Below, one piece after another: positions 24,676 to 48,382 of a stretch of DNA of 64,000 nucleotides (positions within the stretch are counted from its first letter, which is position 1; the number at the start of each line of letters is the position of its first letter). The position numbers and the translations under genes are program-made. This DNA is from Phallusia mammillata (taxonomy: Eukaryota > Chordata > Ascidiacea > Phlebobranchia > Ascidiidae), in assembly GCA_003260075.1 (NCBI GenBank), contig QLIY01000009.1:301747-365746 (forward strand), written 5' to 3'. The notes beneath the pieces were generated by a model. It made no database searches and was not told where the DNA came from. It saw nothing but the letters and a program-made list of their open reading frames with translations.

Positions 24676-26014
24676 CGACCGGTCAATTGACCAAATTTTA
24701 TTTGACCGGTCAAATGCCCAACCCTAGAAAGAACACAGTCATACATCAGCTATAAGACCCAGGAGGTCATTAGGTCAGTGACCCAATCTCACGAAGGGGG
24801 GGGGGGATAAAGTGGGATGCACATCTACATACCTATATCTACCATCTGTGTAAAAATTTCATCCAAATCCATCAAACATTTGATGGAAAAACGAGTCGGA
24901 CCATTTCAGCCAAATCCATCAAACATTTGATGGAAAAACGAGTCGGACAACCTTCGGGAAAAAAAAATTCGAGTAAAATCAATATGAATCCGATTAAAAT
25001 TCGAGTAAAATCATAGTTAAGAATCCGATTTACGTTATGGCAAACTTTGCAAGGTTTACAATGCAATTAAAAAACATGGATCACTTCTAGCACCGTTTTA
25101 TCTAAAAATTGAGTGTGATATGTGCATGAGGGTAAGTTAGTTCATTAGTATATACTTGGCCATTTTTGCAAATGTTGCACATTTTTACTGACAGATAAAA
25201 AAATCTAAGTAATTTAAAGCATCTGTGTAAACTTGTAGGTCTACAGTCCTTTTTCTATAGTTGATCAAAAAATTGTTTGTAGCTATATATATATTTAGAA
25301 TATAATTGCCCTGAATAGATTTTTGTGGATAAGTTACAGGTCGGTACTTTGGGATAAAGTACGTACATATCAAGCTTTTGTATATTCCTTTTTGGTCATG
25401 AATAGGGATGTGACAACAGCGTAACATCATAAATTGTGACTTAATCAGGTAAAGCGAGTTTTGCAGTTAAATCTCAGTCAAAATTATACTTTATAGAGAA
25501 TATTACGAGAATACAGTTCACAAATGCGATTACAGGATGAAAATTACAGACACACAGATGGGGCCATTGATGAAATGAAGCATGCAATGCAGTTGGAAAA
25601 GTCTGTAATATAATACAAACTGGTAATTTCTTATTTCAAGAACAAATTTACATGACTTGAAACCTTCATTTCCATAGCTATAAGACCCAGGAGGTCATTA
25701 GGTCAGTGACCCAATCTCACGAATCAAAGAAAGATTTAGTTAAGGTCGGCATTGGCCCTTTTTGCAAAACTGAACTTCCATAAGGTAAAAACTAAAACCA
25801 CAAATATGTAGACAAACGTACAGAAGGTACCATAATTATGCAAAATAGAACTCTAATCATTAACTCAAAAAATATATCTGAGAGTTGTTATACTTGTTAA
25901 TTTAGAATCAGATTTTTCCAAAGAGAAGCTCTGAAATAAAAATTATACCTCCGGAAGACCACACTTTCCTTTGTTCACATACGGAGATAAACCTGCAGAG
26001 TAATTTACGGACAT
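20763..26014 (-). CDS. SIRT6: NAD-dependent deacylase sirtuin 6
   Basis: SIRT6 is a nuclear class IV sirtuin acting on histone H3 and supporting DNA repair. Eight exons (26014-25949, 23488-23401, 23323-23165, 22504-22381, 22313-22230, 21860-21731, 21339-21227, 21147-20763) encode 382 residues; human SIRT6 has 355. Matching motifs are [51 protein letters not shown], catalytic ELHGN, zinc cysteines CQLC and [20 protein letters not shown] and [10 protein letters not shown]. The C-terminal 100 residues are Ser/Thr/Lys-rich with a KKRRLTKTR nuclear signal. Intron 3 uses a GC donor (TTG then GCAAGT). Intron 1 is long and filled with a hAT element, duplications and one N base. The start aligns with vertebrate SIRT6 and lies 15 nt after a TTGCCAG acceptor. 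Confidence 0.95.
23579..24726. mobile_element. hAT element remnant in SIRT6 intron 1, with nested pieces
   Basis: The ends TAGGGTTGG and CCAACCCTA are inverted and flanked by exact 8-bp repeats GAAAGAAC (23571-23578 and 24727-24734). Both ends contain palindromic GGTCAATTGACC and GACCGGTCAAAT. The interior is chimeric: an N at 23697, then the right end of the MITE family seen at 3332-3811, then a duplicated segment with two G runs. The true interior is therefore not reliable. Confidence 0.75.
24256..24675. repeat. Duplication with 12-nt and 32-nt G runs
   Basis: Copies at 24256-24365 and 24534-24643 are near identical. G runs occupy 24522-24533 and 24644-24675. The sequence between the copies continues the first copy, which fits contig ends overlapping by one copy. 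Confidence 0.8.
24748..25723. repeat. Separated 48-bp duplicate and G run
   Basis: A 48-bp segment beginning GCTATAAGACCCAGGAGG occurs at about 24748-24795, followed by an 11-nt G run (24796-24806), and again at about 25676-25723. Between them lie direct repeats at about 24863-24948 containing CCATCAAACATTTGATGG, a perfect palindrome. Confidence 0.65.
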
Positions 26015-26490
26015 GACAGACAGAAATCGCTGGCAAGTAATAAATAAAGGAACAATTATTTGCTGTATATTTGACACATGTAACAATGTAATGTCTTCAG
26101 TTCTGTTCAGTTCAGTCCATCGTCATTCAATTCAGCTTGGCCAGGGGACTTTTCTGGTACTTTTTGTCCCATGAGCGTGACGATTTTTCACTTTGAGTAT
26201 ACCGTAACAAAGGATTTACATTTTGTCTATTAGCGAGTAGTTGCCGTGAAACTTTTCTTTGCAATTTAACATCACTTCACTTACGTACAATATGGCGAAT
26301 CGATTACAAGATGTCACTAAAATTGACACTATTAAGCGATAAAGAACTATACACCTACAGCCATTTTTCATATGTGAAGATTGAATTGTTCTATTCTATG
26401 TTTAAGTGAAGAAATAGTTCGGTGTGTTTAAATATACTATTTTACCCACACACCTTTAGTATGTAATGCCGCGAAAATCGTGTTAAGACA
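26015..26490. promoter_or_regulatory. Divergent spacer upstream of SIRT6
   Basis: About 0.48 kb separates the SIRT6 start from a possible plus-strand first exon, so this may serve as a shared promoter. No TATA box is evident. Assignment is by position only. Confidence 0.3.
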
Positions 26491-26562
26491 ATGGCCACTA
26501 AAAATGAGGACGAATATAAACTCCAGATCACCAGCAGCCTATTTAGCCTTTTTCAGTTGGTG
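26491..26562 (+). CDS. Possible first coding exon of an unidentified gene
   Basis: An ATG opens a frame MATKNEDEYKLQITSSLFSL and runs to a strong donor (GTTG then GTGAGTAT) at about 26562. The codon use looks coding and the position is divergent from SIRT6. I found no downstream exon on the plus strand before the KLF gene and do not recognise the peptide. It may be a true first exon with a long intron, or its partner exons may be missing from this assembly. Confidence 0.3.
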
Positions 26563-27650
26563 AGTATATTTTTTACTTAACATTTTATTAAATCACGAGC
26601 ACAGGACTATGTTGCTACCAGTAAAATTTAAACGTAACTTGTTGATTAACCTGCACTTTTTCCACCATTTTAAGAAATAACACCAAGCGGAAGTGCTGAC
26701 TAAACCTTCCATACAATTTATCATCCACTTAATTCTGCTGATTCGCCAGTAAGGTGTAATAACGACCAGCCAACGAAAGCATATACCATCAATAAACGAG
26801 TAGAAAAAAATCACTTTTTAAGTGCTCTGTGTACATGGCGCAGCAGACTATAAAGCGGAAAAAATAACAACAAAAGTATAAGGAGTAAGAAAGGACTTGT
26901 AGCAACCAAAAGTACACAGACGTATCTGAAATCTTCATTAACTACAAAGTGGAACTTGGATTTCAAAAACATTTACATAAATTATTCGGTGGAGGCCGCC
27001 CAACTAAGTCGCTGAAAAACAAAATTATGCTTTCGAACGCATGAAAATTGTCGAAGCAACACGATAACTGCTTGAGCAAACAAAAATGAGGCATTCTCGT
27101 ACAACAAAAGGTAAGAGAACGTTGCGAAACTAAACAAGAGTATGAGAAGTGGACGAGAACGTTGCAAAATTGTTGGCACATAATATTATCTTGGTACGGC
27201 ACTTCCACGCCAAACAATAACGAACAGTTGGCGAAGGGCGATTGCTGTATATAGCGAAGTCATCGGACAGGATGAAACTGCATTCCGATGCAAAGCAGTG
27301 GAAATGATGTGGCATAGCGGTGTGTGGCAGCAGCACTGTACATTTCGGATTGGGTTGTCGGTTTGTCGCAGCACCGAGTGGCTAAAAACTGAGATCGCGG
27401 TGTCAAATAAATACTGAAAATGGATAGGGTCGCAAAACAGTGTAAATCATAGCGTGAAAAAAAACAGGTACGCGGCACATGAGAAACGGGCGATACACGG
27501 AAATGCCGCAAAGTTTCCGAGTACATGTGGAAAGGAATGGCGCACAAAATTTGATAGATTAATTAGCATTGTGCCGGGTGGTTGGCACCGTTCTGTGCCA
27601 CCAATAAGGCTGAACTCACAAAAGAAAAAAAATGTGCTAGAAATCAAAGA
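26563..27650. other. Region downstream of KLF, no gene identified
   Basis: Several overlapping short frames occur on the minus strand but none shows a domain or a splice-consistent chain. It probably includes the KLF 3' UTR. Confidence 0.4.
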
Positions 27651-34712
<7,062 letters not shown>

Positions 34713-37700
34713 TGCGCCGCGGCGTCAATTCTCAAATTAAACAATTGTTGGTAGTAAAGTTTGCTTTTCAAGGTCTGAAGGAACAACATGCTTGTTATTG
34801 AAATGCAAAAAGATTAACCTGTCTTGTTTATTCGTCAACTGCCATCCCCTATGTGTCTTGTTGTTTGTCAGCTTATTTCTCTGTCTACTCAGATAGAATA
34901 ATCTTGAATAACTTACTACCTATTAAAAGCGTACGGCCAAGATCAACGTTTTTTTGCCACTGCATTATTGCATTGCCAACGCTTTATCAACATTTATAGG
35001 CTTGCCAAACGTACGCAGTAACATATGTTAAAGCATCCGTTTTTCAATATTTTTACCACCACGTACTGTACTTATATCCTGGTACAAAAGCGCTGCCTGT
35101 GCTAGCACTGCTCGCTCGCCGCTGTGCTTTCTCGATTGATCACCGTAAGCTGGTAGCACGTCCCCTGTCAGACATACGGAGGCCAGAAGACAGATAAAGA
35201 GAGAGAAAAGAGTGGGAGGGAGAAACAGAGATAAACCTTTGCTTTTTTCCCGGCGCATGAGGTCAGAGGATCGTTATTTTTTCTCGCGCGCCCACTACCA
35301 CGCCCCTGAATTCTAGTTTCAAATTGCCGAGCTGTATGCGAATTACTCGCGGGCTACTTACAAAGGGGAGAATAGGGAGAGAAGGAGCAAATGGAGCACG
35401 CCCTTTGTGCGCACATTGTTGGCAAGGCCAGGAGCTGCCAAGACGCATTTTTCTGTCTCTTCAAACACTCTTTGCGTTTGCCTTCAATTTCAAGTAGGGG
35501 TGGAGACCGCGAAGGCCGGTTTTGGGGGCTTGTTTTTGGCCAACGCTGTAAAATGTTGACTTTAGCAGTTTTTCCGAAGGCATGACGTACCTTATCACAA
35601 AACCTTTCATAGCATTAGCAATTACCCGTTAACGTCCACGCGAACTGAACGACCGACGAGTCATTTGAATAAACAGCTGCCGTAATCGATTATATAATTT
35701 GTCAGAGCGTAAAGCGAAAAGGGTGTCATTACCACAATTAAAACCAAGTGTTTTACCAACGGCTACAGTTGATTGTGCGTCGATACGGTGGAATCGCGGA
35801 AACATGTTGCCACCGCCAGGGAAAACGCCAAACAAACAAGCTGTCAATCGATGCGATCTGTTTATCTCTCAGCCGCAACCGGGCATCAGCTTGGCAAAAA
35901 CACGACCCGACTTTGTGACGCAGGCGATGTCTACGTCAGTGGGTGTGACGGTTCGCGGCCTGTTTATAGATACACGAGGTCTTTTGGTCAATTGTCGATT
36001 GATAATGTTTGGAGACACGCTAAGAGAGTTACGTCAAACGCAAACATCTGGCGACGGTGATTACAGTTTGGCCTGGTAACGGGGTTTTTTTTATTTGAAA
36101 AGAACTTCATTGTACTCTTGGAGGTTTTTTAAATGCTCATTGTCACGTTTCGTTTGCTGGCCTTTAGACGTAGGTGGCATTGAAAGACACCGCACCTGAT
36201 AATGCGCTAAATCGACTCGCTTCATGAATTCTCCTTATTCAATCCGAACCGTAGTCGCAGTTGCTTTTTTATTTAGTTCGGGACACCAGCTACGAATCGG
36301 AAAGTACGTGATCCGTAACAGCCGCAAGTACCCAAACAATGCCGGCCTTTATTGAAAACCGACGAGTTTCGTTCCGCAAAATAGTTGTCTGGCTGACGGC
36401 TATGTGCGCCGCTGAGGGTTTTGGGCGGTTCACTGCTGAGTGGGCGTACACATTGATCCCAAAGTCGGGGATGCGTACATCCGCTCTGGGAAGTGTTAGC
36501 CAGCGGTCGATGAAAAATGCCTCGACCAGCTTGCCCACCTTAAGGCCGACGCAGCAAGTCTAGCACCGTGTCGACTTAATCAACCCGCGATTAGGTTCGG
36601 GGGAATGTAAATACGGAAACAGGTCACAAGACTGCCACGACGCGGCAAAAGCAAGCTGACGTCACATGGCAATGAGCCGTGTCGGTGCACGCCCATTCCG
36701 ACATTCGCGTCGCCTTTGTTCCCGCAAATCCCCCAAGTGCGCGCTTAGGAAGGACGCCCTATTCAGGCTACTAACAACAAGTCACTAAACGAAGCCACTT
36801 CCCATTGTGTTGGCCCGTTTTAGCGGAAAGCTGAAATTTCGAAGTGAAAATTGCAGGAATAAAAATGGCGTGTACAGTAAGGCAGAAGTTAAATATAATC
36901 CAACTGCAGTAAAACACCAAACAAATACTGTCTTTTAAATAAATCAGTGAAAATGCCAGTATTAGTCACGTTTTATGAAGTGCAACTTAAATTACCATAA
37001 CCTTCAATTTTTATTTGCTCTTGAAATTCCAGGTACATTTTAGGTATACCAAACATGGTTTTACAGCAAAGTGAAAACAAACATAACATAGCCCAATATG
37101 CGTACGCGGGTCTATATATTTTACTTTGAAAGGTTTTCCGGTCAAAGCGCATGTCGCCATCCCCTTTCTATTGCCGGATAAACATAGACGTGTATTTACG
37201 GCGTTCGGTGTCCCGTAGCCGATTTAAAAACTCCAGAATCTATTTAGAGCAAGTTTTCTTTCATACCACATGCCACAAGCGACAAAAATATCGATGCTCC
37301 TCAATAAAACAGGTTTCCCAAAATATTTGTATGGTGGTTTCGGTGTCGCCTTACTGTTGTAGTTTATAGGCGTGAGCGGGTCGCCTCGTATTTCTTCGAA
37401 AAGGAGAAACGGCCAGGAAGCCCAGGTTGATTTGGGCAAACGGGAAAATCCGGAAAAACGTCACACAGCACTGGGTCGCGGCGCTCGGACGCAACAAACA
37501 GATCGAACAAGGTGACGCGAGTTCGATTTCTTTCGCCAGCTGATACACAAGAGCACGAATTGTGTGCCTGAGACAAGAGGGTCTGGCAAAACGCCCAGTC
37601 TCTGACGTGCGAAACCCGACCGCAAATAACCCGGCAAGTGTTATGGTGCTGAGGCCAATTCCGCTTAAAATATTCAAAGGCCTTTTTAAGATTTTTCGTT

Positions 37701-38010
37701 CCTTGTTCTTCCTGCGTTCAATATAACTAAAAAAACAATTTATAGCAGGTTTAGTTTATCCTAGTTTGCCCCCTCTAAAGTTTTGTGGTAAATGTCCTAT
37801 TTTAGACTGGGTACAGTTTTTGCAAGACCGTTGTAGAACACAAAAACAGAATAGCCAGTAAGTCACCTGAACCAAAATTTACATTGGACTGTTCTCCCTT
37901 AATCTGGCTTTCAGTATTGGCGAAAAAATTCTCACCAGATTGTATTGGGCTTGCGTCTATTTCCTATGTGCATTCACGCGGCACAGTATTCTGCCTCTCA
38001 CGGCGGCTCT

Positions 38011-38086
<76 letters not shown>
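38011..38086. repeat. 76-nt G run
   Basis: Seventy-six consecutive G between CGGCGGCTCT and AAAACACAC. No flanking duplicate seen. Confidence 0.85.
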
Positions 38087-38087
<1 letters not shown>

Positions 38088-38886
38088 AAACACACAAACA
38101 TGCAGGATTCTAGCGACCTGTCCCGCCAATGAATCACCAAACGAGAATTTTATTTGTATCCAATTCGTTAGTGCTGGGCTACTGGGATTACGAACTTTTG
38201 GTAGCCTATGTTGTTGACAAGCACTGTCTGCAGGTGATTCTTGTTGTTGGGTTAAAGCGTTCACATGACCAAATGAGTTTTGTTCATTTTAAACAGCTTT
38301 AACGTTGATGTAACACCAAACAATTAAAAATCCATATTTAGATGAAATTCTGCTTGCGGTTTTCAAGATTGTCTTTTAATACCAAATATTTAAAACACGT
38401 ACTTCTGTGAACCTCCATTGTTTTACATCTTCGCCGAGCATGTATTAACAAATGATTGCTGGCAAATGATGCCAATTACACAGGCGGGCCATAGCGCGGA
38501 CCGCCCTAATTGATAAATAGTCGGATGGTAATTAGGGGGCAGTGCAGCATACATACACAATAGTATTTCACCCGTCATTATACTGACAAACAAGGGAGGT
38601 ACCCCTGCCACAAAACCTCTAATTCGAAACAATTGACTTGTCCCCCAACCACCCGACATTCGTAACTGTCACGTGACAAACTGGCCCTTTGGTTGTTCAC
38701 GATCACAAGCATGACAGCCGTTCATGTAGGTTTCTCGTGCTGTGAATACAACTGAACTTAAACGAACTTATTAGGGTTGTCACGATGCTTACGACGTAAA
38801 GGTGTCTGCAAAGTGTTGACACGTGTGTTTATGGAACCCAGACTCAACTTCTAAAAGCGACGTCGTTAAAATATTAGACTTGCAAC

Positions 38887-38995
38887 CAGGGAGTCGAACC
38901 GCTTGTCATATGGGTTCAGGTTCGGTTCGGGTTTAATGAAATTAACCGCTCAAACCGGTTCGCGGGTTCGGGTTCAGTTCCGGTTCGACTCCCTG
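38887..38995. mobile_element. 109-bp MITE, deletion derivative of the 61.8-kb element
   Basis: The ends CAGGGAGTCGAACCG and CGGTTCGACTCCCTG are inverted. Flanks CTTGCAAC (38879-38886) and CTTGTAAC (38996-39003) form an 8-bp target duplication with one mismatch. The sequence, reversed, equals about the first 85 and last 35-40 bases of the 505-bp element at 61781-62285. Confidence 0.85.
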
Positions 38996-39035
38996 CTTGT
39001 AACACAATAAGGCACCTATTAACGATATAATTTAC

Positions 39036-39297
39036 CTGCGAACTTCGTCTGCTGTGGTGCTGCATTTTATAGTTGTCGTGCTTCTTATTCTTTGAGTACA
39101 CAGTCTATAGCTTAAATCGCGACAATGGGAGTTAATCGTTTGAAGCGGATTTGTCACTGCTTCGGACACTAAGCTGGTCGTGCGCGAATCCTGAAGAGCT
39201 CCAACAGCTTTTCGCTTCTTCCGACCCGTTGAGTGACCTTGCAGTGTGTAGGCCGCGGCGGAGGTCACCTCATCCCACGCATTCAGTGGGCGTGTTG
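39036..39297 (-). other. Candidate exon of unknown gene
   Basis: A minus-strand open stretch of about 262 nt is bounded by a T-containing acceptor (CTGTTTAG) and a good donor (CAG then GTAAAT). The frame would encode 87 residues including a basic GRKKRKAV stretch. It could be a 5' exon of the KLF transcript, part of an unrecognised gene, or chance. No homology is recognised. Confidence 0.25.
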
Positions 39298-42200
39298 CTA
39301 AACAGAATCGCTCGATTATCAGCGCAGTCGCTAGTCATGTTTATGACTGCGGTGCGGATGCAAAGCTGCTGAAAGAAGATCTGCCGCAGCTTGCGCAGAC
39401 TTAACAGCGGACACGCACGACGTTGTCACGTTTTGATGTCGGGAACTTTTCTCCGACTGGGCGTTCCTATTATTTTCGACCAACCATCCACAAATACTCA
39501 GTCACGTTACTGCAATGGGTCACCGACTCAGCCCGGTTCAGCAGAAGCCTGAAAACTGCCTGCGGAACCGTCACAGGTCAGTTTGGTTTAAAGTAATTCG
39601 TTGTCGAGCATGTGGGTTATTGATCTAATTCCCTCCCGGGAGACAAGGGCATGTCATCTTCTTTACAGGGCGTTTCTTCGATATTTCTTGTCACGCCGCT
39701 TATGACCATGTTATTGCCAAATCCAAAAATAAATTATGGACATATCCTCGATACCGTGTTGTCAAAAGTCGTGTCGTCAAAAACTAAGAGTGACGAAAAT
39801 GTATTAGGTTTGTTGTATCCTGTATGTTCGCGTTTTAGCAGTGTTTTCTGGGATCGTTGATACATCGGATATACGTGCTGGGATGCGTCATGTGTTCTTT
39901 ATTTACTGCAATTCAAAATTATAGGATTTGTGACATTTAGTCAAAAAGTTATTCACTTTTAAAATGTTTTATAATAACAAAACAAATACCCTTTTCCGTA
40001 AAAAGTGGCAAAACATATAAACGCCTTACGTATAAATGCCGGATTCTGGGTAAAATTTACGACTATCTGGATAAACATTAACTTAATATCTAAACTTCAA
40101 ACACCCTTAAAGAAAACGCACGTGATGCATAATGTGTATTTTGGATGACGGAGCGTCTGCCGAAATGCGAGGCTGCAGGGTGAATTACCTAAGACGCTTT
40201 AAATGAAAAAACGTATGATTTTATTTGAAGCTTAATTAGCAGCACCGTGCAATTATGTGCTTGAGCGCGGCCGACCACGCTCTGGAACAGCTGAAAGAAA
40301 ATTGATATTTGTGGTGTGTAATCCCAGTTTGGTCTCCGGCGTAGAGTGAGGCCGTACCTGGCACGGACCAAGTGCCTTGTTGACACCTCTGCAGTGCCAC
40401 ACCCTCGACGAGGACGTGGTCATCGCACATACCGCCATTGTGTCAGTTTTTTTTTCATGTTTTGACCCTCTCCGGATTAAATGTCACCTTCTTAAAATGT
40501 CAATTTCTAAACCAGCGAAATGTACAAAAGTTTTTTATCCTGTTTTCCCGTACAAAAGTGTCGAAATTTGCCCCCTGAAGCTTGTTTGTAATAAACGCCG
40601 ATAAATAAAATGATCAACAGATGTAATCGGGACTATAAAATATTTTGTCGTAGACATGACGTTGATTGTGTGCGTCGTATTATAAAAGGTCGTCTCTAAA
40701 AATTAACAGTGGCTGAAAAACACAAAGCACAAAGCTCATTAAAAGAGAAACCCAATTAGTTAAAAATCAGCAAATAGATGTTTTTTGAAAGTCTGCTTTC
40801 GACTAATAAAGTTTTACTTTCGACTAAAGAGCTAATAAAGTGATCTGGTTTAATTTTGAGTGTATATTCCGTGAAATCAGTGGTATCACACATTTGGCAA
40901 GTACGATGCTTAGATAAAAAACAAGCCAAGGTAGTAATTTCTATTTAGTTGCTTAGGGCGCTGCAATATAGGTCATGGAAAAACAAATATCGTATTAAGT
41001 GTAGGAATGATTAAGAAGCAAATGCTCCCATTTGATTTTACATGTAGTCAAGTTTCTGAAAGCGGAATCACGAAGGGCACAATATGGAATAAAAAGACTT
41101 TAGTTACGATTTAAGGTTAAGAATGGATGTCAACACTGGAGCTTTCGCGCTGCATTGACCGGAGAACACTGCGACCTCTGGCGTAGCGGATGGAGTGTTT
41201 TCCGTAATTGAAGCAACGTAGCAATCATGGCTTTGGGTCCGCGGTCGAGAGATACGCGTGCATGGCACAGTGTCGCAAGAATTTAAGTCCAGCCGACCAA
41301 ATCGATTATAAGCCCATAATTGCCGCCTGCCGAAAGATGCTCCTGTTCCGAATGACAGGCTCCAGTTTTCATAGGTGAACTCACGAACGATAGATCTGCT
41401 GTCGTCATCCTCCTAGAAGGCGGGGTGCAGACGCTGACGCAGAGGCACTAAACGTGACATATCGTTAGATCTCAATGTTTGTAGTTTATGTTAATTTACC
41501 ACCCTGAGCCACTCGATGTATGTTGTCTGAAGTTTATCAATCAGGAGGCTGCAAAATCCTGGTTAGAGGTCGTTGCAGAGCAATATGCGCGCGCAAAATT
41601 GTAATAAATGAACACCAGTCGCTAATTTTTAGGCATGTAAAAGATCAAGGCACCTTGTTTTGTCTGACAAGTGGAATTATCTTTTGTTAAATTCAGGGCA
41701 ATTGAGCAGTTACAAAACATTTTTACTGACTTTGCAAAATCTTCATGATTGACAAATCCAGATGCCTAAAATATTGCTAAATCGCATTTTCATCCCACAC
41801 ACACAGGTTAACTGCAAGAACAACAACCACGAAACTGAAAAACATGAACTTTAAGAGTAAGATCTGGGGAATTTTTTGCATTAGGCACTTAATTCCGAAA
41901 CAAGGTGGAAACGGCAAACATCAAATTATCTTACGACACTCCTCCTTGTGGAGCTACGCCCGTCGAGCCTACGCATTCCAGCACCAGCCCGTACCAGGCG
42001 CGAGTCGATGTCATCCACGCCATGCCAATTATCAATGGTCACGATTTCGAATCTTACACCTGCTTTACGAGGCAACGCGAGTTCGGGACGCAGACGAAAC
42101 AGAGGCCATGTCCCACAGGTCGGCACCTATTTTCGGCTGCCGCGTTCTTGTAATCGTTGCTATATCGGCGCCGCGCACTCAAAAACAAAATGACTAAGCC

Positions 42201-43588
42201 AATATTTGACATTGAACTCCGCGTCTTAAATTTTAATCACTTCCCGCTGGTCCGTGTTCAATGCAAGGCGGAGTGCGTAAAGGTATTTGTTAACTGACCA
42301 ATAAAAAGCCTAATGTATTTAGTTAAGTGACCTAGAATACACGGAAAAGCGTATATCGTCGTTTGGGTATTGTCGTTTATAGTATCCATTTACCCTATAT
42401 AAGATCCAACATTTTGTTTCTAAAATGAAAAAAAACTTGTTAGAAAAATAAAGCATAGTTTGCAATAGGGCCACTACCACAACAACTGGTTTCTGGATGA
42501 TTACTGTTCTTAAGATTAGCATTATCCAAACTTCCAATGTAAAAAAGACCTAGTTCGAAATATAATCAACATTAGGCCTCTACCCAATTTTGCACAAAAA
42601 AGCCTTTAAATTTCGGAAATTTCCTTGTTCAAATCAAAATCTTATGGAGAACATAGGCTATGGTTGGTAAAAAAGGTTTCTACCGGACGATTCTGTTTGA
42701 CCCAGGACTCTATACACTGATTTTTTAGATTTGGTTATCAGCTGAAACCTTCACAAAAACATATGTTGTGCAGAAGCACTTATGGTCGTTACCCGACAAA
42801 CTTTAATCTAAAAACCATTCGAACTCAATGTTTGTTTCCTTGCTTTTCAGCCAAGGATGTCCCTGATTGCAAATCCCCATCCGTTTTGGAAGTCCTGGTG
42901 TGAAATTGCTTTTGCCATCGATTGCGAACTCAGGCAAGTCGATCAGAGATCGATGCATTGCTTCGACTCAGGGGCGCCGTTTGTTGACAATTAAATTATA
43001 ACAGAAACAGAATATATATCACAGCAGATAAAGTTAAAAACTATATCGCCTAGGCCCGTAAATTGGTGATGTTAAGAATAAGAAATAATTTGTATAATGG
43101 TATAACTTTGCCTTCAATTCCCAATGTCCTTTCGAAGAAATGCTAACAAAAGGATTTAGGTGTTGACGGCCAACTCATCTTGCAATTGACGCTTGCAACC
43201 TACCAGTGTATAAAATAAGAACAATATTTTTTAAATTCAAGGTTTATTTAAAGGTGAAGCAAATCTATGACTGTTATTATAAGCTAAGCTGCGACTGTTT
43301 TTAATGGCCTATGAACCCGAATTTTACATTTCTATGACTTGGTCACGTGATTAAATCGCTTGAATCTGCTTTCTGTGGTTTTGGTAAAAGTGTCTTGTTA
43401 AGGAAGTAATTGTAATTTGCAATTTGCTGCTGACTAAATTAAAAACTATGTTTTATAAATTATTTATTGTACAGGGGCTGCCGTATTTGGTGCAAATGTA
43501 GCACTGCAGTACATAGTCAAAAGACCAAGGTTTTTTTTTTATCAATTGGCAGCTTGTTTTGCTTCTGTAGTTGCTTTTCATTGCAAAC

Positions 43589-47779
<4,191 letters not shown>

Positions 47780-48382
47780 TATTGTTTATTTTAGTCCACC
47801 TACTTATAGCGCATTTTATACACGTGTAAATTTTTGTACCAATTACTTCACTGGATTTATATTGATGTTCATTCACACAAGTCTGCTAAACCAAGCATGT
47901 TTTTCATGGTCTTTATTAGCTCTAATATGGAGGCTTAATGAAAATTCTGTTGATCAATTTTTCTGATTAGAAAAACAGCATTTTTTGTGAAATGTATAGG
48001 TGAAATAATATTTCTTCCACTTTGACTTGTATCACTGCTTTTAAATGTTGATTTTGTTTATGTCTTGTCATAGAAAATATTAAGCTGTTCCAAGCAGTGC
48101 ATTTTTTGTGTTAAACATTTATGGCTTCTGGCAGTATCTGTAGTTTAGTCAGACATGTATGCTTGAGGAGTCAGTTTCTAAGGCATATAAATTAACATTT
48201 TGTATTAAAAAAAACTTAACATCACAGTGCATCTCACATACACATGCAGTGCATAACGTACAATTTTCAACAAGAGAATACATGGGTCCTGTCCATGCAG
48301 TACATATAATATAAAAGTTGACTTGTTTTTTAGATTACACAGTGGCGGTTTTACATTTATCCCACACCTATCTGTTGACAAG
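47780..48382. other. Convergent spacer between KAT7 and the ankyrin gene
   Basis: Contains both 3' UTRs. No clear AATAAA was identified on either strand and no other feature was seen. Confidence 0.5.

Larger units (their letters stand above)
34713..43588. other. GC-richer gene-poor region upstream of KLF
   Basis: About 8.9 kb between the divergent KLF and KAT7 genes without a convincing gene. GC content is visibly higher at about 35.0-36.8, 39.1-39.6, 41.1-41.5 and 41.9-42.2 kb. It contains a 76-nt G run and one small MITE. Open frames here overlap in several phases and lack domains. Candidate spliced pieces (39036-39297 minus; about 41222-41370 plus) have splice-like ends but no recognisable product. 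Likely uses are 5' UTR exons, enhancers or non-coding RNA, all unproven. Confidence 0.5.

Noticed and set aside
23571-24734. Interpretation of repeat-rich SIRT6 intron 1 as a CRISPR-like or regulatory array
   Set aside because: The repeats are hAT ends, palindromes and duplicated assembly overlaps; there is no regular spacer pattern and the host is a eukaryote.
40236-40438. Minus-strand frame with a sushi-like stretch (QRCQQGTWSVPG)
   Set aside because: Only one short motif-like match, no paired cysteines or neighbouring sushi exons.
41844-42197. Three overlapping plus-strand frames near 42 kb, one Cys-containing
   Set aside because: No domain, no consistent splice chain, and similar length in several phases in GC-rich DNA.
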